Shown here one piece after another: positions 27,195 to 35,618 of a stretch of 64,000 nucleotides of DNA (positions are counted from its first letter, which is position 1; each line of letters begins with the position of its first letter). The notes below the pieces were generated by a model. That model was not told where the DNA came from and searched no databases. It was given only the letters and a program-made list of their open reading frames with translations. This DNA is from Albidovulum sediminicola (GTDB lineage Bacteria > Pseudomonadota > Alphaproteobacteria > Rhodobacterales > Rhodobacteraceae), in the NCBI RefSeq assembly GCF_025751575.1, contig NZ_JAOWLA010000001.1, positions 62,001 to 126,000 on the forward strand, read 5' to 3'. The position numbers and the translations under genes were made by a program.

Positions 27195-28421
27195 TCAGCC
27201 CTTGACGCGTTCGTTCCGCGTGGCGATCAACTTCAGGCGCAGCGCGTTCAGCCGGATGAAGCCCGCCGCGTCCTTCTGGTCGTAGGCGCCGGCGTCCTCC
27301 TCGAAGGTCACATGTTTTTCGCTGTAAAGCGAATGATCCGACCGGCGCGCGACGGTGCGGGCGGAACCCTTGTAAAGCTTCACGCGAACGGTGCCGGAGA
27401 CATGCTCCTGGCTCTTGTCGATCAGCGCCTGGAGCATCTCGCGCTCCGGGCTGAACCAGAAGCCATTGTAGATCAGCTCCGCGTAGCGCGGCATGATCGA
27501 GTCCTTCAGGTGGCCCGCGCCTGCGTCCAGCGTGATCTGCTCGATGCCGCGATGCGCCTCCAGCAGGATCGTCCCGCCGGGCGTCTCGTAGACGCCGCGC
27601 GACTTCATGCCGACGAAGCGGTTTTCCACGAGGTCGAGGATGCCGACGCCATGCTTGCCGCCCAGCTCGTTGAGCTTGGTCAGGATCGTCGCCGGGCTCA
27701 TCGCCGCGCCGTTGATGGCAACCGCGTCACCCTTTTCGAAGGTGATCTCCACGAATTCCGGCGTATCGGGGGCGTCCTCGGGCCGGGTGATGCGCTGCAG
27801 GACGTATTCGGGCGCCTCCTCGGCCGGGTTTTCCAGAACCTTGCCTTCGGAGGAGGTGTGCAGAAGGTTCGCGTCGACCGAGAACGGCGCCTCGCCGCGC
27901 TTGTCCTTGGCGATCGGGATCTGGTTCGCCTCGGCGAATTCCAGAAGCTTGGTGCGGCTGGTCAGATCCCATTCCCGCCAGGGAGCGATCACCTTGATAT
28001 GAGGGTTCAGCGCATAGGCCGAAAGCTCGAACCGGACCTGGTCGTTGCCCTTGCCGGTCGCGCCGTGGGCCACCGCATCGGCGCCGGTCATCTCCGCGAT
28101 TTCCACCAGCCGCTTGGAGATCAGCGGCCGCGCGATCGAGGTGCCCAGCAGGTAGAGCCCTTCGTAAAGCGCGTTGGCGCGGAACATCGGGAAAACGAAA
28201 TCGCGCACGAATTCCTCGCGCACGTCCTCGATATGGATGTTCTCGGGCTTGATCCCCAGAAGCTCGGCCTTCTTGCGGGCGGGGTCAAGCTCCTCGCCCT
28301 GACCGAGGTCGGCGGTGAAGGTCACGACTTCGCAGCCGTATTCGGTCTGAAGCCATTTCAGGATGATCGAGGTATCGAGACCGCCGGAATAGGCAAGGAC
28401 GACTTTCTTCGGGGCAGACAT
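27195..28421 (-). CDS. argG: Argininosuccinate synthase
   Basis: 408 aa. Joins citrulline and aspartate with ATP in arginine synthesis. The PP-loop [12 protein letters not shown] lies near residues 7-18; [13 protein letters not shown] and [14 protein letters not shown] are further family blocks. The start at 28421 has GAGG 7 bases upstream, embedded in a hairpin (28424-28456). Single gene; argJ of the same pathway lies at 56-57.5 kb. Confidence 0.97.
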   Translation of the reverse strand: MSAPKKVVLAYSGGLDTSIILKWLQTEYGCEVVTFTADLGQGEELDPARKKAELLGIKPENIHIEDVREEFVRDFVFPMFRANALYEGLYLLGTSIARPLISKRLVEIAEMTGADAVAHGATGKGNDQVRFELSAYALNPHIKVIAPWREWDLTSRTKLLEFAEANQIPIAKDKRGEAPFSVDANLLHTSSEGKVLENPAEEAPEYVLQRITRPEDAPDTPEFVEITFEKGDAVAINGAAMSPATILTKLNELGGKHGVGILDLVENRFVGMKSRGVYETPGGTILLEAHRGIEQITLDAGAGHLKDSIMPRYAELIYNGFWFSPEREMLQALIDKSQEHVSGTVRVKLYKGSARTVARRSDHSLYSEKHVTFEEDAGAYDQKDAAGFIRLNALRLKLIATRNERVKG

Positions 28422-28423
28422 GG

Positions 28424-28456
28424 GGCAGCCTCATTCAATGAGTCAATTCGGCTGCC
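28424..28456 (-). promoter_or_regulatory. Hairpin over the argG ribosome-binding site
   Basis: On the minus strand GGCAGCC (28456-28450) pairs with GGCTGCC (28430-28424), ending two bases before the argG ATG. The loop holds a second small palindrome TCATTGAATGA (28441-28431). The only Shine-Dalgarno-like GAGG overlaps the 3' arm, so the fold could limit initiation. No known arginine riboswitch matches. Confidence 0.4.
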
Positions 28457-28515
28457 GTTTATTGGGTTTCCGCGTGCCGGGCAAGGGCGGAGGGCCGCAG
28501 AATGCCAAACAGCGG

Positions 28516-29085
28516 TCAGGCGCTGATGCCGAGCACCGTTCGGATCAGTTCCACCGCCTCCGGAGAAAGGGTGCGCCCGTTGGAGGCCGCAGCCAGCGCA
28601 ATCGCCTCGTTCTCGATCGCGGCATTCAGCACCGTCTTATCGATGTCGCCCTGATCGTAAGCGGCCTGCGCCTCGATCGTCGCTTCGGCGGCGGCAAGAT
28701 AGGTGCGGTAGCGCCCGATCTGGCTGCGCTTGCTGGCCCGCGCCAGCGCCGAGGAATCCGCGATGACCGCCTCCAGCGCCTTCAACTCCGAGGCCAGCAG
28801 TCCATAGTTCGCGGTGACAGAGATCTTGATGGACTGGACCGACGCGGCCTTCGCCTTGCCCTTGGCCTTTCCGTTGTTCCCGTTGCTGCCCTTGCCGTTG
28901 CCACCAGCATTCCCGCCGCCGTTACCACCCCCGTTTCCGCCGCCGTTTCCGCCGCCGTTGCCGCCATCGTTCTTCGCATAGGCGGCATCGAGGCCGGCCA
29001 GCGAGGCGATCGGAGCAAGCGGGCCGCCAAGCAGGGCCGCGATGGCAAGCGCCGTGAAGAGGGTCTTTGGAAGTCCAGCAGACAT
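28516..29085 (-). CDS. Secreted protein with Gly-Asn repeat, function unknown
   Basis: 189 aa, start at 29085. A signal peptide (ALAIAALLGGPLAPIASLAGLDAAYA) ends near residue 35. Residues about 38-64 are a GGGN repeat, followed by a Lys/Gly/Asn patch and then a helical C-terminal domain of about 115 residues (SIKISVTANYGLLASELKALEA onwards). Such proteins occur in Rhodobacteraceae, but I know no function. The low-complexity tract looks like a flexible linker. Divergent from ilvA over about 200 bases. Confidence 0.8.
   Translation of the reverse strand: MSAGLPKTLFTALAIAALLGGPLAPIASLAGLDAAYAKNDGGNGGGNGGGNGGGNGGGNAGGNGKGSNGNNGKAKGKAKAASVQSIKISVTANYGLLASELKALEAVIADSSALARASKRSQIGRYRTYLAAAEATIEAQAAYDQGDIDKTVLNAAIENEAIALAAASNGRTLSPEAVELIRTVLGISA
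28912..28967 (-). repeat. Tandem 12-base GGGN-coding repeat
   Basis: About four and a half imperfect copies of a 12-base unit (plus strand CCGCCGTTTCCG and variants) encode Gly-Gly-Gly-Asn. Third positions vary between units, so the tract is not freshly expanded, but slippage could change its length. Confidence 0.7.
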
Positions 29086-29292
29086 GGTATCCACCGATGG
29101 TGCGCCCGGAGGGGCAAATTGGTTGATTTCCCCTGAATGAAGCCAGAGCGACTTGTCAAAAATAAGGCAAAGTCGGGCCAACCATCGGCGCTTCGCAAGA
29201 TCGCACGTCGCTGCGCATCCCCGATCGGGCTTGACATCGCCGCCACCGGATGCGGCAAAGGGCGCGCTTTTCGCCATTCGGGATACCGGACC

Positions 29293-30540
29293 GTGACCTC
29301 CTTTACCGATCGTGCCGTCGAAACGGCCAATTCCCTGCGCGCCTTGTTTCCCGAGACGCCCCTGCAGTTGAACGTTCACCTTTCGCAGCGCTACGGGGCC
29401 GAGGTCTTCCTCAAACGGGAGGACCTGACACCGGTGCGCAGCTACAAGCTGCGCGGCGCCTTCAACGCGATGCGCAAGGTTCTGGCGCGCGACCCGGGCC
29501 AGCGGCATTTCGTCTGTGCCTCGGCAGGCAATCACGCGCAGGGCGTGGCCTATGCCTGCCGCCATTTCGGCGTGTCCGGCACCGTCTTCATGCCCGTCAC
29601 CACACCGCAACAGAAGATCGACAAGACCCGCGCCTTTGGCGAGGGCAATATCGAGATTCGCCTGACCGGCGACTATTTCGACCAGACGCTGGCGGCCGCG
29701 CAGACCTATTGCCGGGATGTCGGCGCCTGGTTCCTCTCGCCCTTCGACGACGAGGACGTGATCGAGGGTCAGGCGAGCGTCGGGGTGGAGATCCTGGACC
29801 AGCTCGGCCGCGCGCCGGATCTCGTGATCCTGCCCGTGGGGGGCGGGGGCCTCTCGGCAGGCGTCACCTCCTACCTGCGGGACGCCGCGCCGGCCACGCA
29901 GATCCGCTATGTCGAGCCTGCGGGCGGGGCGAGCCTTGCCGCCGCCATTGTCGCGGGTGCCCCGGTCACGCTGAAACGGATCAACAGCTTCGTCGATGGC
30001 GCGGCGGTCGCGCGCGTCGGCGCGCTGACCTTCGAGCGCCTGAAAGGCGCCAGGCCCGAACAGGTTCTGGCCGCCCCGGAAGACCGCATCTGCATCACGA
30101 TGCTGGAGATGCTGAACGTCGAAGGCATCGTTCTGGAACCCGCCGGGGCCTTGTCCGTCGATGTGCTGCCCGAGCTTGCCGAGGAGATCGCCGGCAAGAC
30201 GGTGGTCTGCGTGACTTCGGGCGGCAACTTCGACTTCGAGCGCCTGCCCGAGGTCAAGGAACGCGCCCAGCGCTTCGCAGGGCTGAAGAAATATTTCATC
30301 CTGCGCATGCCGCAGCGCCCTGGCGCCCTGCGGGAATTCCTGGAAATGCTAGGCCCGGACGACGATATCGCCCGCTTTGAGTATCTGAAGAAGTCGGCGC
30401 GCAACTTCGGTTCCGTCCTGATCGGGATCGAAACCAACGCGGCGGAGAATTTTGTCCGGTTCTGCGAAAAGCTTGACGCGGCGGCCTTTGTCTACCGTGA
30501 CATCACCGAGGACGAAACGCTCGCCGAATTCCTGATCTAG
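29293..30540 (+). CDS. ilvA: Threonine ammonia-lyase IlvA
   Basis: 415 aa from GTG 29293 (TSFTDRAVETANSLRALFPETPL after the start). PLP enzyme deaminating threonine to 2-oxobutyrate, entry to isoleucine. The PLP lysine is in RSYKLRGAFNAM; SAGNHAQGVA and the glycine loop PVGGGGLSAG are canonical. The last 85 residues form one ACT-like domain (RMPQRPGALREFLEMLG), shorter than the two-domain enterobacterial enzyme. A longer in-frame start at 29137 has no family-like sequence. Its stop overlaps the Hpt gene. Confidence 0.94.
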   Translation: MTSFTDRAVETANSLRALFPETPLQLNVHLSQRYGAEVFLKREDLTPVRSYKLRGAFNAMRKVLARDPGQRHFVCASAGNHAQGVAYACRHFGVSGTVFMPVTTPQQKIDKTRAFGEGNIEIRLTGDYFDQTLAAAQTYCRDVGAWFLSPFDDEDVIEGQASVGVEILDQLGRAPDLVILPVGGGGLSAGVTSYLRDAAPATQIRYVEPAGGASLAAAIVAGAPVTLKRINSFVDGAAVARVGALTFERLKGARPEQVLAAPEDRICITMLEMLNVEGIVLEPAGALSVDVLPELAEEIAGKTVVCVTSGGNFDFERLPEVKERAQRFAGLKKYFILRMPQRPGALREFLEMLGPDDDIARFEYLKKSARNFGSVLIGIETNAAENFVRFCEKLDAAAFVYRDITEDETLAEFLI

Positions 30541-30881
30541 GCGACCGAGCTTCGCCCCGCCTCCGACGCAAGACCCGCCATGAAGGCGGCCCGCGATCGC
30601 ACGTAGATTTCGATCACCGCGCCGATATCGACAGCGGCCGCTTCGCCGTGGGCGGCCTGACGCTCGCCTTCCTGGCAGATGGCGCCGAAATCGACGAATC
30701 CGAGGTTCCAGGCGCCGCCCTTGAGGAAGTGCAGGTCCTGCTCGAAATGCCGCGGCTCTGGGCTGGCGCGCAGGCGCGCGATCACGGATTCCACCTCGTC
30801 GAGGAAAAGCTCCACGACCTCGTCGAAGCTTTCATCCCCTATCTCAGCCCTGAGGCTGCTCACCCGTGCCCAGTCGATCAT
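30537..30881 (-). CDS. Hpt (histidine phosphotransfer) domain protein
   Basis: 114 aa from ATG 30881 (MIDWARVSSLRAEIGDESFDE). The four-helix Hpt domain fills the protein; the phosphorylatable His is in LHFLKGGAWNLGF, matching H-x-x-K-G. It diverges across about 145 bases from a receiver-phosphatase gene, which points to a phosphorelay between the two. The C-terminal end overlaps the ilvA stop by 4 bases. Confidence 0.88.
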   Translation of the reverse strand: MIDWARVSSLRAEIGDESFDEVVELFLDEVESVIARLRASPEPRHFEQDLHFLKGGAWNLGFVDFGAICQEGERQAAHGEAAAVDIGAVIEIYVRSRAAFMAGLASEAGRSSVA

Positions 30882-31025
30882 CGCACCCGCCCCTTCGCTT
30901 CCCCGCGTCAAGGGTAGCAACGCAGGTGTTGATGCCCGGTTAACGATCGGAGGCCAAAGGCGATTCAGCCCGCGTTAACGCGGCGGCGGTTAGGCTCGGG
31001 GCCGCATTAGACGCCTGGTCCTTTC

Positions 31026-32306
31026 GTGAATTCAGCCCTTCCACAGACAGCACGCGGCGTTTCGGTGGCCGCTTCTTCCGCCGCGACGGCACGCCGGATT
31101 CTGGTCGTCGATGACAGCCGCGTGCAGCGCAAGATCCTGGCAAGCCAGATCGCCCGCGCGGGCCATGACGTCATCGAGGCCAGTTCCGCCGAGGAGGCGC
31201 TGGAGATCTGTCGCGCCGGGGCGCCGGATCTCGTGATCTCGGACTGGATGATGTCCGGGATGAGCGGGCTGGACTTTTGCCGGTCCCTGCGCGCGCTGCC
31301 CTCGGACAGCTACGTCTATTTCATCCTGCTGACGTCCAAGACCGAGACGGCCGAGGTGGCGCTGGGCCTCGACATCGGGGCTGACGACTTCCTCACGAAG
31401 CCCGTGTCAGGCGACGAGCTCAGGGCCCGCATCGTCGCGGGCGAGCGGATCCTTCGCATGGAACGCGAACTGAAGGACAAGAACCGCCTTCTGGAAACGA
31501 CGTTGGGCAAGCTTCAGCTGCTTTATGATTCGATCGACCGCGACCTGATCGAGGCGCGAAAGCTTCAGCAAAGCCTGGTGCGGGAACGCTTCCGCCGGTT
31601 CGGCCCGGCCGAGGTGACCTTGCTGCTGCGTCCCTCGGGTCACGTTGGCGGCGACCTTGTGGGCTTCTTCCAGATCGCGGAGGGGCGGATTGGCGTCTTT
31701 TCGATCGACGTCTCGGGCCATGGGATCACCTCGGCGTTGATGACCGCGCGGCTCGCGGGCTTCCTGTCGGGAAACACGCCCGAACAGAACCTCGCGCTTG
31801 TGCCGGCAGAAAGGGGCTATGGTGCGCGGCCTCCGGGGGAGCTTGCCGGGCTCCTGAACCGGATCGTCCTGCGCGAAATGCAGACCGAGACCTACTTCAC
31901 GCTCGCCTATGCCGACATCGACCTGGTCACAGGCCGCGTCGGGCTGGTCCAGGCCGGGCATCCGCACCCCGCCGTCCAGCGCCGCGATGGCCGGGTGGAG
32001 TTCGTGGGCGCGGGCGGCCTTCCCATCGGCCTGATCGAATGCGCGGGCTATGAGACGACCGAACTCGCGCTTGCGCCGGGGGACCGGCTGTTCCTGATGT
32101 CCGACGGGATCTCTGAGGCACCGGGGCCGGATGGCGGCCAGCTTGGGCCCGGCGGCCTGGCCGAGATCCTGACGGCCTGCCGCAACCTTCGCGGCGATGC
32201 GTTCATGGCATCGCTGATGATGCGGCTCGAAGCCTGTTCGGACGGGGAGTTCCCGGACGACGTGTCGGGTGCCCTGATCGAGTTCGTGGGCCGCGCTCAG
32301 CCCTGA
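31026..32306 (+). CDS. Receiver-PP2C (SpoIIE-type) fused response regulator phosphatase, RbaY-like
   Basis: 426 aa, GTG start at 31026. Receiver at about 25-140: ILVVDDS, Asp in LVISDWMM, LTSK, LTKPVS. A coiled-coil linker (about 140-185) leads to a SpoIIE-type PP2C domain with GGDLVGFF, SIDVSGHGI, QAGHPHP and SDGISEA (metal aspartates present). Such proteins dephosphorylate a STAS anti-anti-sigma factor when the receiver is phosphorylated. The architecture equals RbaY of Rhodobacter capsulatus, which affects gene-transfer-agent production. No STAS or anti-sigma kinase gene is nearby. Confidence 0.9.
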   Translation: MNSALPQTARGVSVAASSAATARRILVVDDSRVQRKILASQIARAGHDVIEASSAEEALEICRAGAPDLVISDWMMSGMSGLDFCRSLRALPSDSYVYFILLTSKTETAEVALGLDIGADDFLTKPVSGDELRARIVAGERILRMERELKDKNRLLETTLGKLQLLYDSIDRDLIEARKLQQSLVRERFRRFGPAEVTLLLRPSGHVGGDLVGFFQIAEGRIGVFSIDVSGHGITSALMTARLAGFLSGNTPEQNLALVPAERGYGARPPGELAGLLNRIVLREMQTETYFTLAYADIDLVTGRVGLVQAGHPHPAVQRRDGRVEFVGAGGLPIGLIECAGYETTELALAPGDRLFLMSDGISEAPGPDGGQLGPGGLAEILTACRNLRGDAFMASLMMRLEACSDGEFPDDVSGALIEFVGRAQP

Positions 32307-32746
32307 GCGCGCCCGATTGCCCGCGCAAGGAAGTGGCGGTCGCCCTCGTTGTCCAGGATGCGGACGGCGTCGCGGGCGGGCACCCACAGCGCCTGGTGGC
32401 CGGGCTCCAGCGGCGGGCCAAGGCGCCGGACCGGGCGGGCGAGGTAGATGGTGCAGAGCTTCTCGGCCCATTTGTCGTATTCGGGCATGTAGGTGAAGCG
32501 GCGGAAGGCCCCCAGCCGGCGCGGCGCGGCCATCGACCAGCCGGTCTCCTCATAGACCTCCCGGTGAAGGGCGCGCAGCGGCGATTCGCCGGGGTCCACG
32601 CCGCCGCCGGGCAGCTGGAATTCGGGCTCCGGTTCGGCCTGATGCGTGATCAGCACGTCCCCGCCGAGCGCCAGGACCGCGTAAACACCGTGCCGGATGC
32701 GATATTTCTGATCGGCCCGTACCGCTTCGCCGAAACGCCTGATCAT
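32297..32746 (-). CDS. Nudix hydrolase
   Basis: 149 aa from 32746 (MIRRFGEAVRADQKYRIRHG), AAGGGGGC upstream. The Nudix box is GGGVDPGESPLRALHREVYEETGW, complete with the REVYEE metal site. The rest resembles general NUDIX proteins; substrate unknown. Its 3' end overlaps the convergent regulator gene by 10 bases, and it diverges from hslO. Confidence 0.87.
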   Translation of the reverse strand: MIRRFGEAVRADQKYRIRHGVYAVLALGGDVLITHQAEPEPEFQLPGGGVDPGESPLRALHREVYEETGWSMAAPRRLGAFRRFTYMPEYDKWAEKLCTIYLARPVRRLGPPLEPGHQALWVPARDAVRILDNEGDRHFLARAIGRAQG

Positions 32747-32822
32747 GCCCGCCCCCTTGGCGCACAGGTTGCCGTCCCCATATGGAAGCGGTATGCCAAG
32801 GCCTCGGCCAAAAGGAAACCCC

Positions 32823-33824
32823 ATGACAAGCCTGTCGCAGATCGTCTGGGACGATACAGTCCTGCCTTTTCAACTCGACCGCTCCGATATCCGGGGACGG
32901 GTCGCGCGCCTTGACGGGGTGCTCGAAAGGGTGCTGAGCCAGCATGACTACCCCGCCGCCGTCGAGGCGCTGGTGGCAGAAGCGGCGCTTTTGACCGCGC
33001 TCATCGGCCAGACGATCAAGCTCAGGTGGAAGCTCTCGCTCCAGATCCGGGGCGACGGCCCGATCCGCATCATCGCGACCGATTACTACGCCCCCGCAAG
33101 CGACGGCGCCCCGGCGCGGATCCGCGGCTGGGCCAGTTTCGACGCCGAACGCGTCGTGCCCGATGGCCATGCCTTCAGCCAGATCGGCAAGGGCTATTTC
33201 GCGATCCTGATCGACCAGGGCGCGGGCAATGTGCCCTACCAGGGGATTACGCCGATCGCCGGCAGGTCGCTGGCGGCCTGCGCCGAGACCTATTTCGCGC
33301 AGTCCGAACAGCTGCCCACGCGGTTTTCGCTGGCCTTCGGCCGGTCGCGTCTGCCGGGGCAGGACGAACACTGGCGTGGCGGCGGCGTGATGCTTCAGCA
33401 CATGCCCAAGGCCTCACCGCTGGTCGCGCGCGACGATGCGACGGGCGAGGGCGGCCTGCTGGCGGCGCGCGACATCCTTGAGGGCGAAGAGGGCGACAAC
33501 TGGAACCGGGCCAACCTGCTGCTCGACACTGTCGAGGAGCTGGAACTGATCGGCCCCTCGGTCCAGCCCACCGACCTTCTGGTCCGGCTGTTCCATGAGG
33601 AGGGGCCGCGGGTCTTCGACGCGCAGGCGGTCCAGTTCGGCTGCACCTGCTCGGCCGACAAGGTCCGCGAAAGCCTGTCGATCTATTCGGCCAAGGACAT
33701 CGCGCATATGACCACGAACGAGGGGATCGTGACGGCGGACTGCCAGTTCTGCGGCGCGCATTACGAGTTCGATCCCACAACCCTGGGGTTCGAGGCGCAG
33801 GAGCGTCGGGATGACAACGCCTGA
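32823..33824 (+). CDS. hslO: Redox-regulated chaperone Hsp33
   Basis: 333 aa from ATG 32823, AAGGAAA upstream. Holdase activated by oxidation. The C-terminal zinc site shows CTCS (about 280) and CQFCG (about 311), the CxC/CxxC pattern that forms disulfides under oxidative stress. Family blocks GRSLAACAETYFAQSEQLPT and GGVMLQHMP are clear. Overlaps the following Nudix gene by 14 bases; that gene, cca and possibly more follow in one operon. Confidence 0.96.
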   Translation: MTSLSQIVWDDTVLPFQLDRSDIRGRVARLDGVLERVLSQHDYPAAVEALVAEAALLTALIGQTIKLRWKLSLQIRGDGPIRIIATDYYAPASDGAPARIRGWASFDAERVVPDGHAFSQIGKGYFAILIDQGAGNVPYQGITPIAGRSLAACAETYFAQSEQLPTRFSLAFGRSRLPGQDEHWRGGGVMLQHMPKASPLVARDDATGEGGLLAARDILEGEEGDNWNRANLLLDTVEELELIGPSVQPTDLLVRLFHEEGPRVFDAQAVQFGCTCSADKVRESLSIYSAKDIAHMTTNEGIVTADCQFCGAHYEFDPTTLGFEAQERRDDNA

Positions 33825-34413
33825 CCCCTTGCCCGGTCTTGTGGCCGCACTCGGGATGCCGGGGCGGCCGACATCCGACTATGACCTCAACCCCGGAACG
33901 GTCTTGCCGGAGGGGCGGCTGCTGAAACCGGCGGCCGTCCTCGTGCCGTTTCAGGCCGGGCCGTCCGGGCCCGAGATCATCCTGACCAAGCGCGCCTCGC
34001 ATCTGAAGCACCACGCGGGGCAGATCGCCTTTCCCGGCGGCAAGGTCGATGCGACCGATGCCGGGCCCGTGGACGCCGCGCTGCGCGAGGCGCAAGAGGA
34101 GATCGGCCTGGCGCGCGGCAACGTGGCGGTGCTGGGCACGACCGAGGCCCATGAAACGGTTACCGGGTTCACGGTGACGCCGGTCCTGGGGCGCATCCTT
34201 GCCCCCTTCGATCCGCGACCCGAGGCCGGCGAGGTCGAGGAGGTCTTTGCGGTGCCGCTTGCGCATCTGGCCGATCGGGCGAATTACCGCATCGAGGGGC
34301 GTCGCTGGCGCGGCCAGTGGCGGCGCTATTACGCGGTCCCCTACGGCCCCTATTACATCTGGGGCGCGACCGCGCGTATCCTGCGCGCGCTGGCAGACCG
34401 GCTGGACACATGA
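33811..34413 (+). CDS. Nudix CoA pyrophosphatase (NudL/PCD1-like)
   Basis: 200 aa. The Nudix box GGKVDATDAGPVDAALREAQEEIGL is preceded by LKHHAGQIAFPGG, the UPF0035/CoA-binding signature of coenzyme A diphosphatases, which split CoA into 3',5'-ADP and 4'-phosphopantetheine. Starts inside the 3' end of hslO and ends 7 bases before the cca start, at a duplicated 11-base sequence. Confidence 0.92.
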   Translation: MTTPDPLPGLVAALGMPGRPTSDYDLNPGTVLPEGRLLKPAAVLVPFQAGPSGPEIILTKRASHLKHHAGQIAFPGGKVDATDAGPVDAALREAQEEIGLARGNVAVLGTTEAHETVTGFTVTPVLGRILAPFDPRPEAGEVEEVFAVPLAHLADRANYRIEGRRWRGQWRRYYAVPYGPYYIWGATARILRALADRLDT

Positions 34414-34429
34414 GGATCACATGAGGATC
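34408..34429 (+). repeat. Tandem 11-base duplication at the cca start
   Basis: ACATGAGGATC occurs twice head to tail. In the first copy ATGA overlaps the Nudix stop; the second copy carries the real cca ATG at 34421. The first copy's GAGG then sits 5 bases upstream of that ATG and serves as its ribosome site. Confidence 0.85.
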
Positions 34430-35563
34430 AGCGGCGACTGGTTCGAGGCGGCGCATGTGCAGCGCGTCCTGGCCCTGCTGAGCGACGCGGGGCATCAGGC
34501 CTATGTGGTCGGCGGCTGCGTGCGCAACGCGCTGCTGTCACAGCCGGTCGCGGATATCGACATCTCCACCGATGCCGTGCCCGAACGTGTCGTGGATCTG
34601 GCGCGGGCCGCGGGGCTCAAGGCGGTCCCGACCGGGATCGAGCATGGCACCATCACCGTCGTGGCCGATGGCGTGGGCCATGAGGTCACGACCTTCCGCC
34701 GCGACGTGGAAACCGACGGGCGGCGCGCGGTGGTGGCCTATTCCACCCGGATCGAGGAGGACGCGGCACGGCGCGACTTCACCATGAACGCGCTTTACGC
34801 CGACGCCTCGGGCCGGGTTATCGACCCGATGGGCGGTCTGGAGGATCTGAAGGCCCGGCGCGTGCGCTTCGTGGGGGATGCCGACCAGCGCATCCGCGAG
34901 GACTACCTGCGCATCCTCCGGTTCTTTCGCTTTCATGCCTGGTACGGCGACGCGGACGAGGGGCTGGACCCCGCGGGATATGCCGCCTGCGCGGCCAATG
35001 CGGCGGGAATGGAGGCGCTTTCGCGCGAACGGATCGGGCATGAGATGCGCCGGCTTCTGGCCGCGCCCGATCCGTCCCAGGCCGTGGCGGCCATGCAGGC
35101 CGCGGGCATCCTGGCGCTGGTCCTGCCCGGCGCCGACGCGCGGGCACTGGCGCCGCTGGTGCATCTGGAACCGCCCTATGCGCCGGACTGGCTGCGCCGC
35201 CTGATGGTGCTGGGCGCCGCAGGTCCGGAAGAACGGCTCCGGCTTTCCCGGGCCGAGGCGCGGCGGATCGAGCTGCTCCGTTCGGCCCTGTCGGGCGCGG
35301 AACCCCCGGCGGTGACCGCCTACCGCAGCGGCGCGGAAATCGCCCGTGACGCGGTCCTGATCACCTCAGCATCGCTGGGCCAGCCGCCGCCCGCCGGGTG
35401 GGAGGATGCGGTTGCAAAAGGCGCGGGCGCGGTCTTTCCGCTCAGGGCGGCGGACTTAATGCCCGCCTATTCCGGCCCGGACCTCGGCGCACGTCTGCGC
35501 GCGCTGGAGGACCGATGGATCGCCTCCGGGTTCGAATTGTCACGGGAACAATTGCTGGCTTGA
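34421..35563 (+). CDS. cca: CCA tRNA nucleotidyltransferase
   Basis: 380 aa from ATG 34421 (MRISGDWFEAAHVQRVL). Class II polymerase: YVVGGCVRNALL and the metal aspartates in VADIDIST, then RRDFTMNALYAD and REDYLRILRFFRFHA. It is the alphaproteobacterial short type without an HD domain. It adds or repairs tRNA 3' CCA ends. A different reading start within the preceding gene is out of frame. Confidence 0.95.
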   Translation: MRISGDWFEAAHVQRVLALLSDAGHQAYVVGGCVRNALLSQPVADIDISTDAVPERVVDLARAAGLKAVPTGIEHGTITVVADGVGHEVTTFRRDVETDGRRAVVAYSTRIEEDAARRDFTMNALYADASGRVIDPMGGLEDLKARRVRFVGDADQRIREDYLRILRFFRFHAWYGDADEGLDPAGYAACAANAAGMEALSRERIGHEMRRLLAAPDPSQAVAAMQAAGILALVLPGADARALAPLVHLEPPYAPDWLRRLMVLGAAGPEERLRLSRAEARRIELLRSALSGAEPPAVTAYRSGAEIARDAVLITSASLGQPPPAGWEDAVAKGAGAVFPLRAADLMPAYSGPDLGARLRALEDRWIASGFELSREQLLA

Positions 35564-35618
35564 AGCTTTCCGCCCACCCGACAACACTTTGCCTTCCGAT
35601 CCTGGTCCGAGTCTTGCG

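Noticed and set aside
28912-28967. Regularly spaced repeats that might suggest a CRISPR or minisatellite
   Set aside because: The 12-base unit is in frame and encodes Gly-Gly-Gly-Asn; there are no spacers and no cas genes.
29137-29292. Longer ilvA start adding 52 residues
   Set aside because: The added sequence (MKPERLVKNKAKSGQPSALR and on) has no counterpart in threonine deaminases; GTG 29293 fits the family N-terminus.
32297-34413. Nudix genes as a toxin or defence cluster
   Set aside because: The Nudix enzymes lie among hslO, cca and ordinary metabolism genes and resemble housekeeping CoA pyrophosphatase and general sanitising hydrolases.
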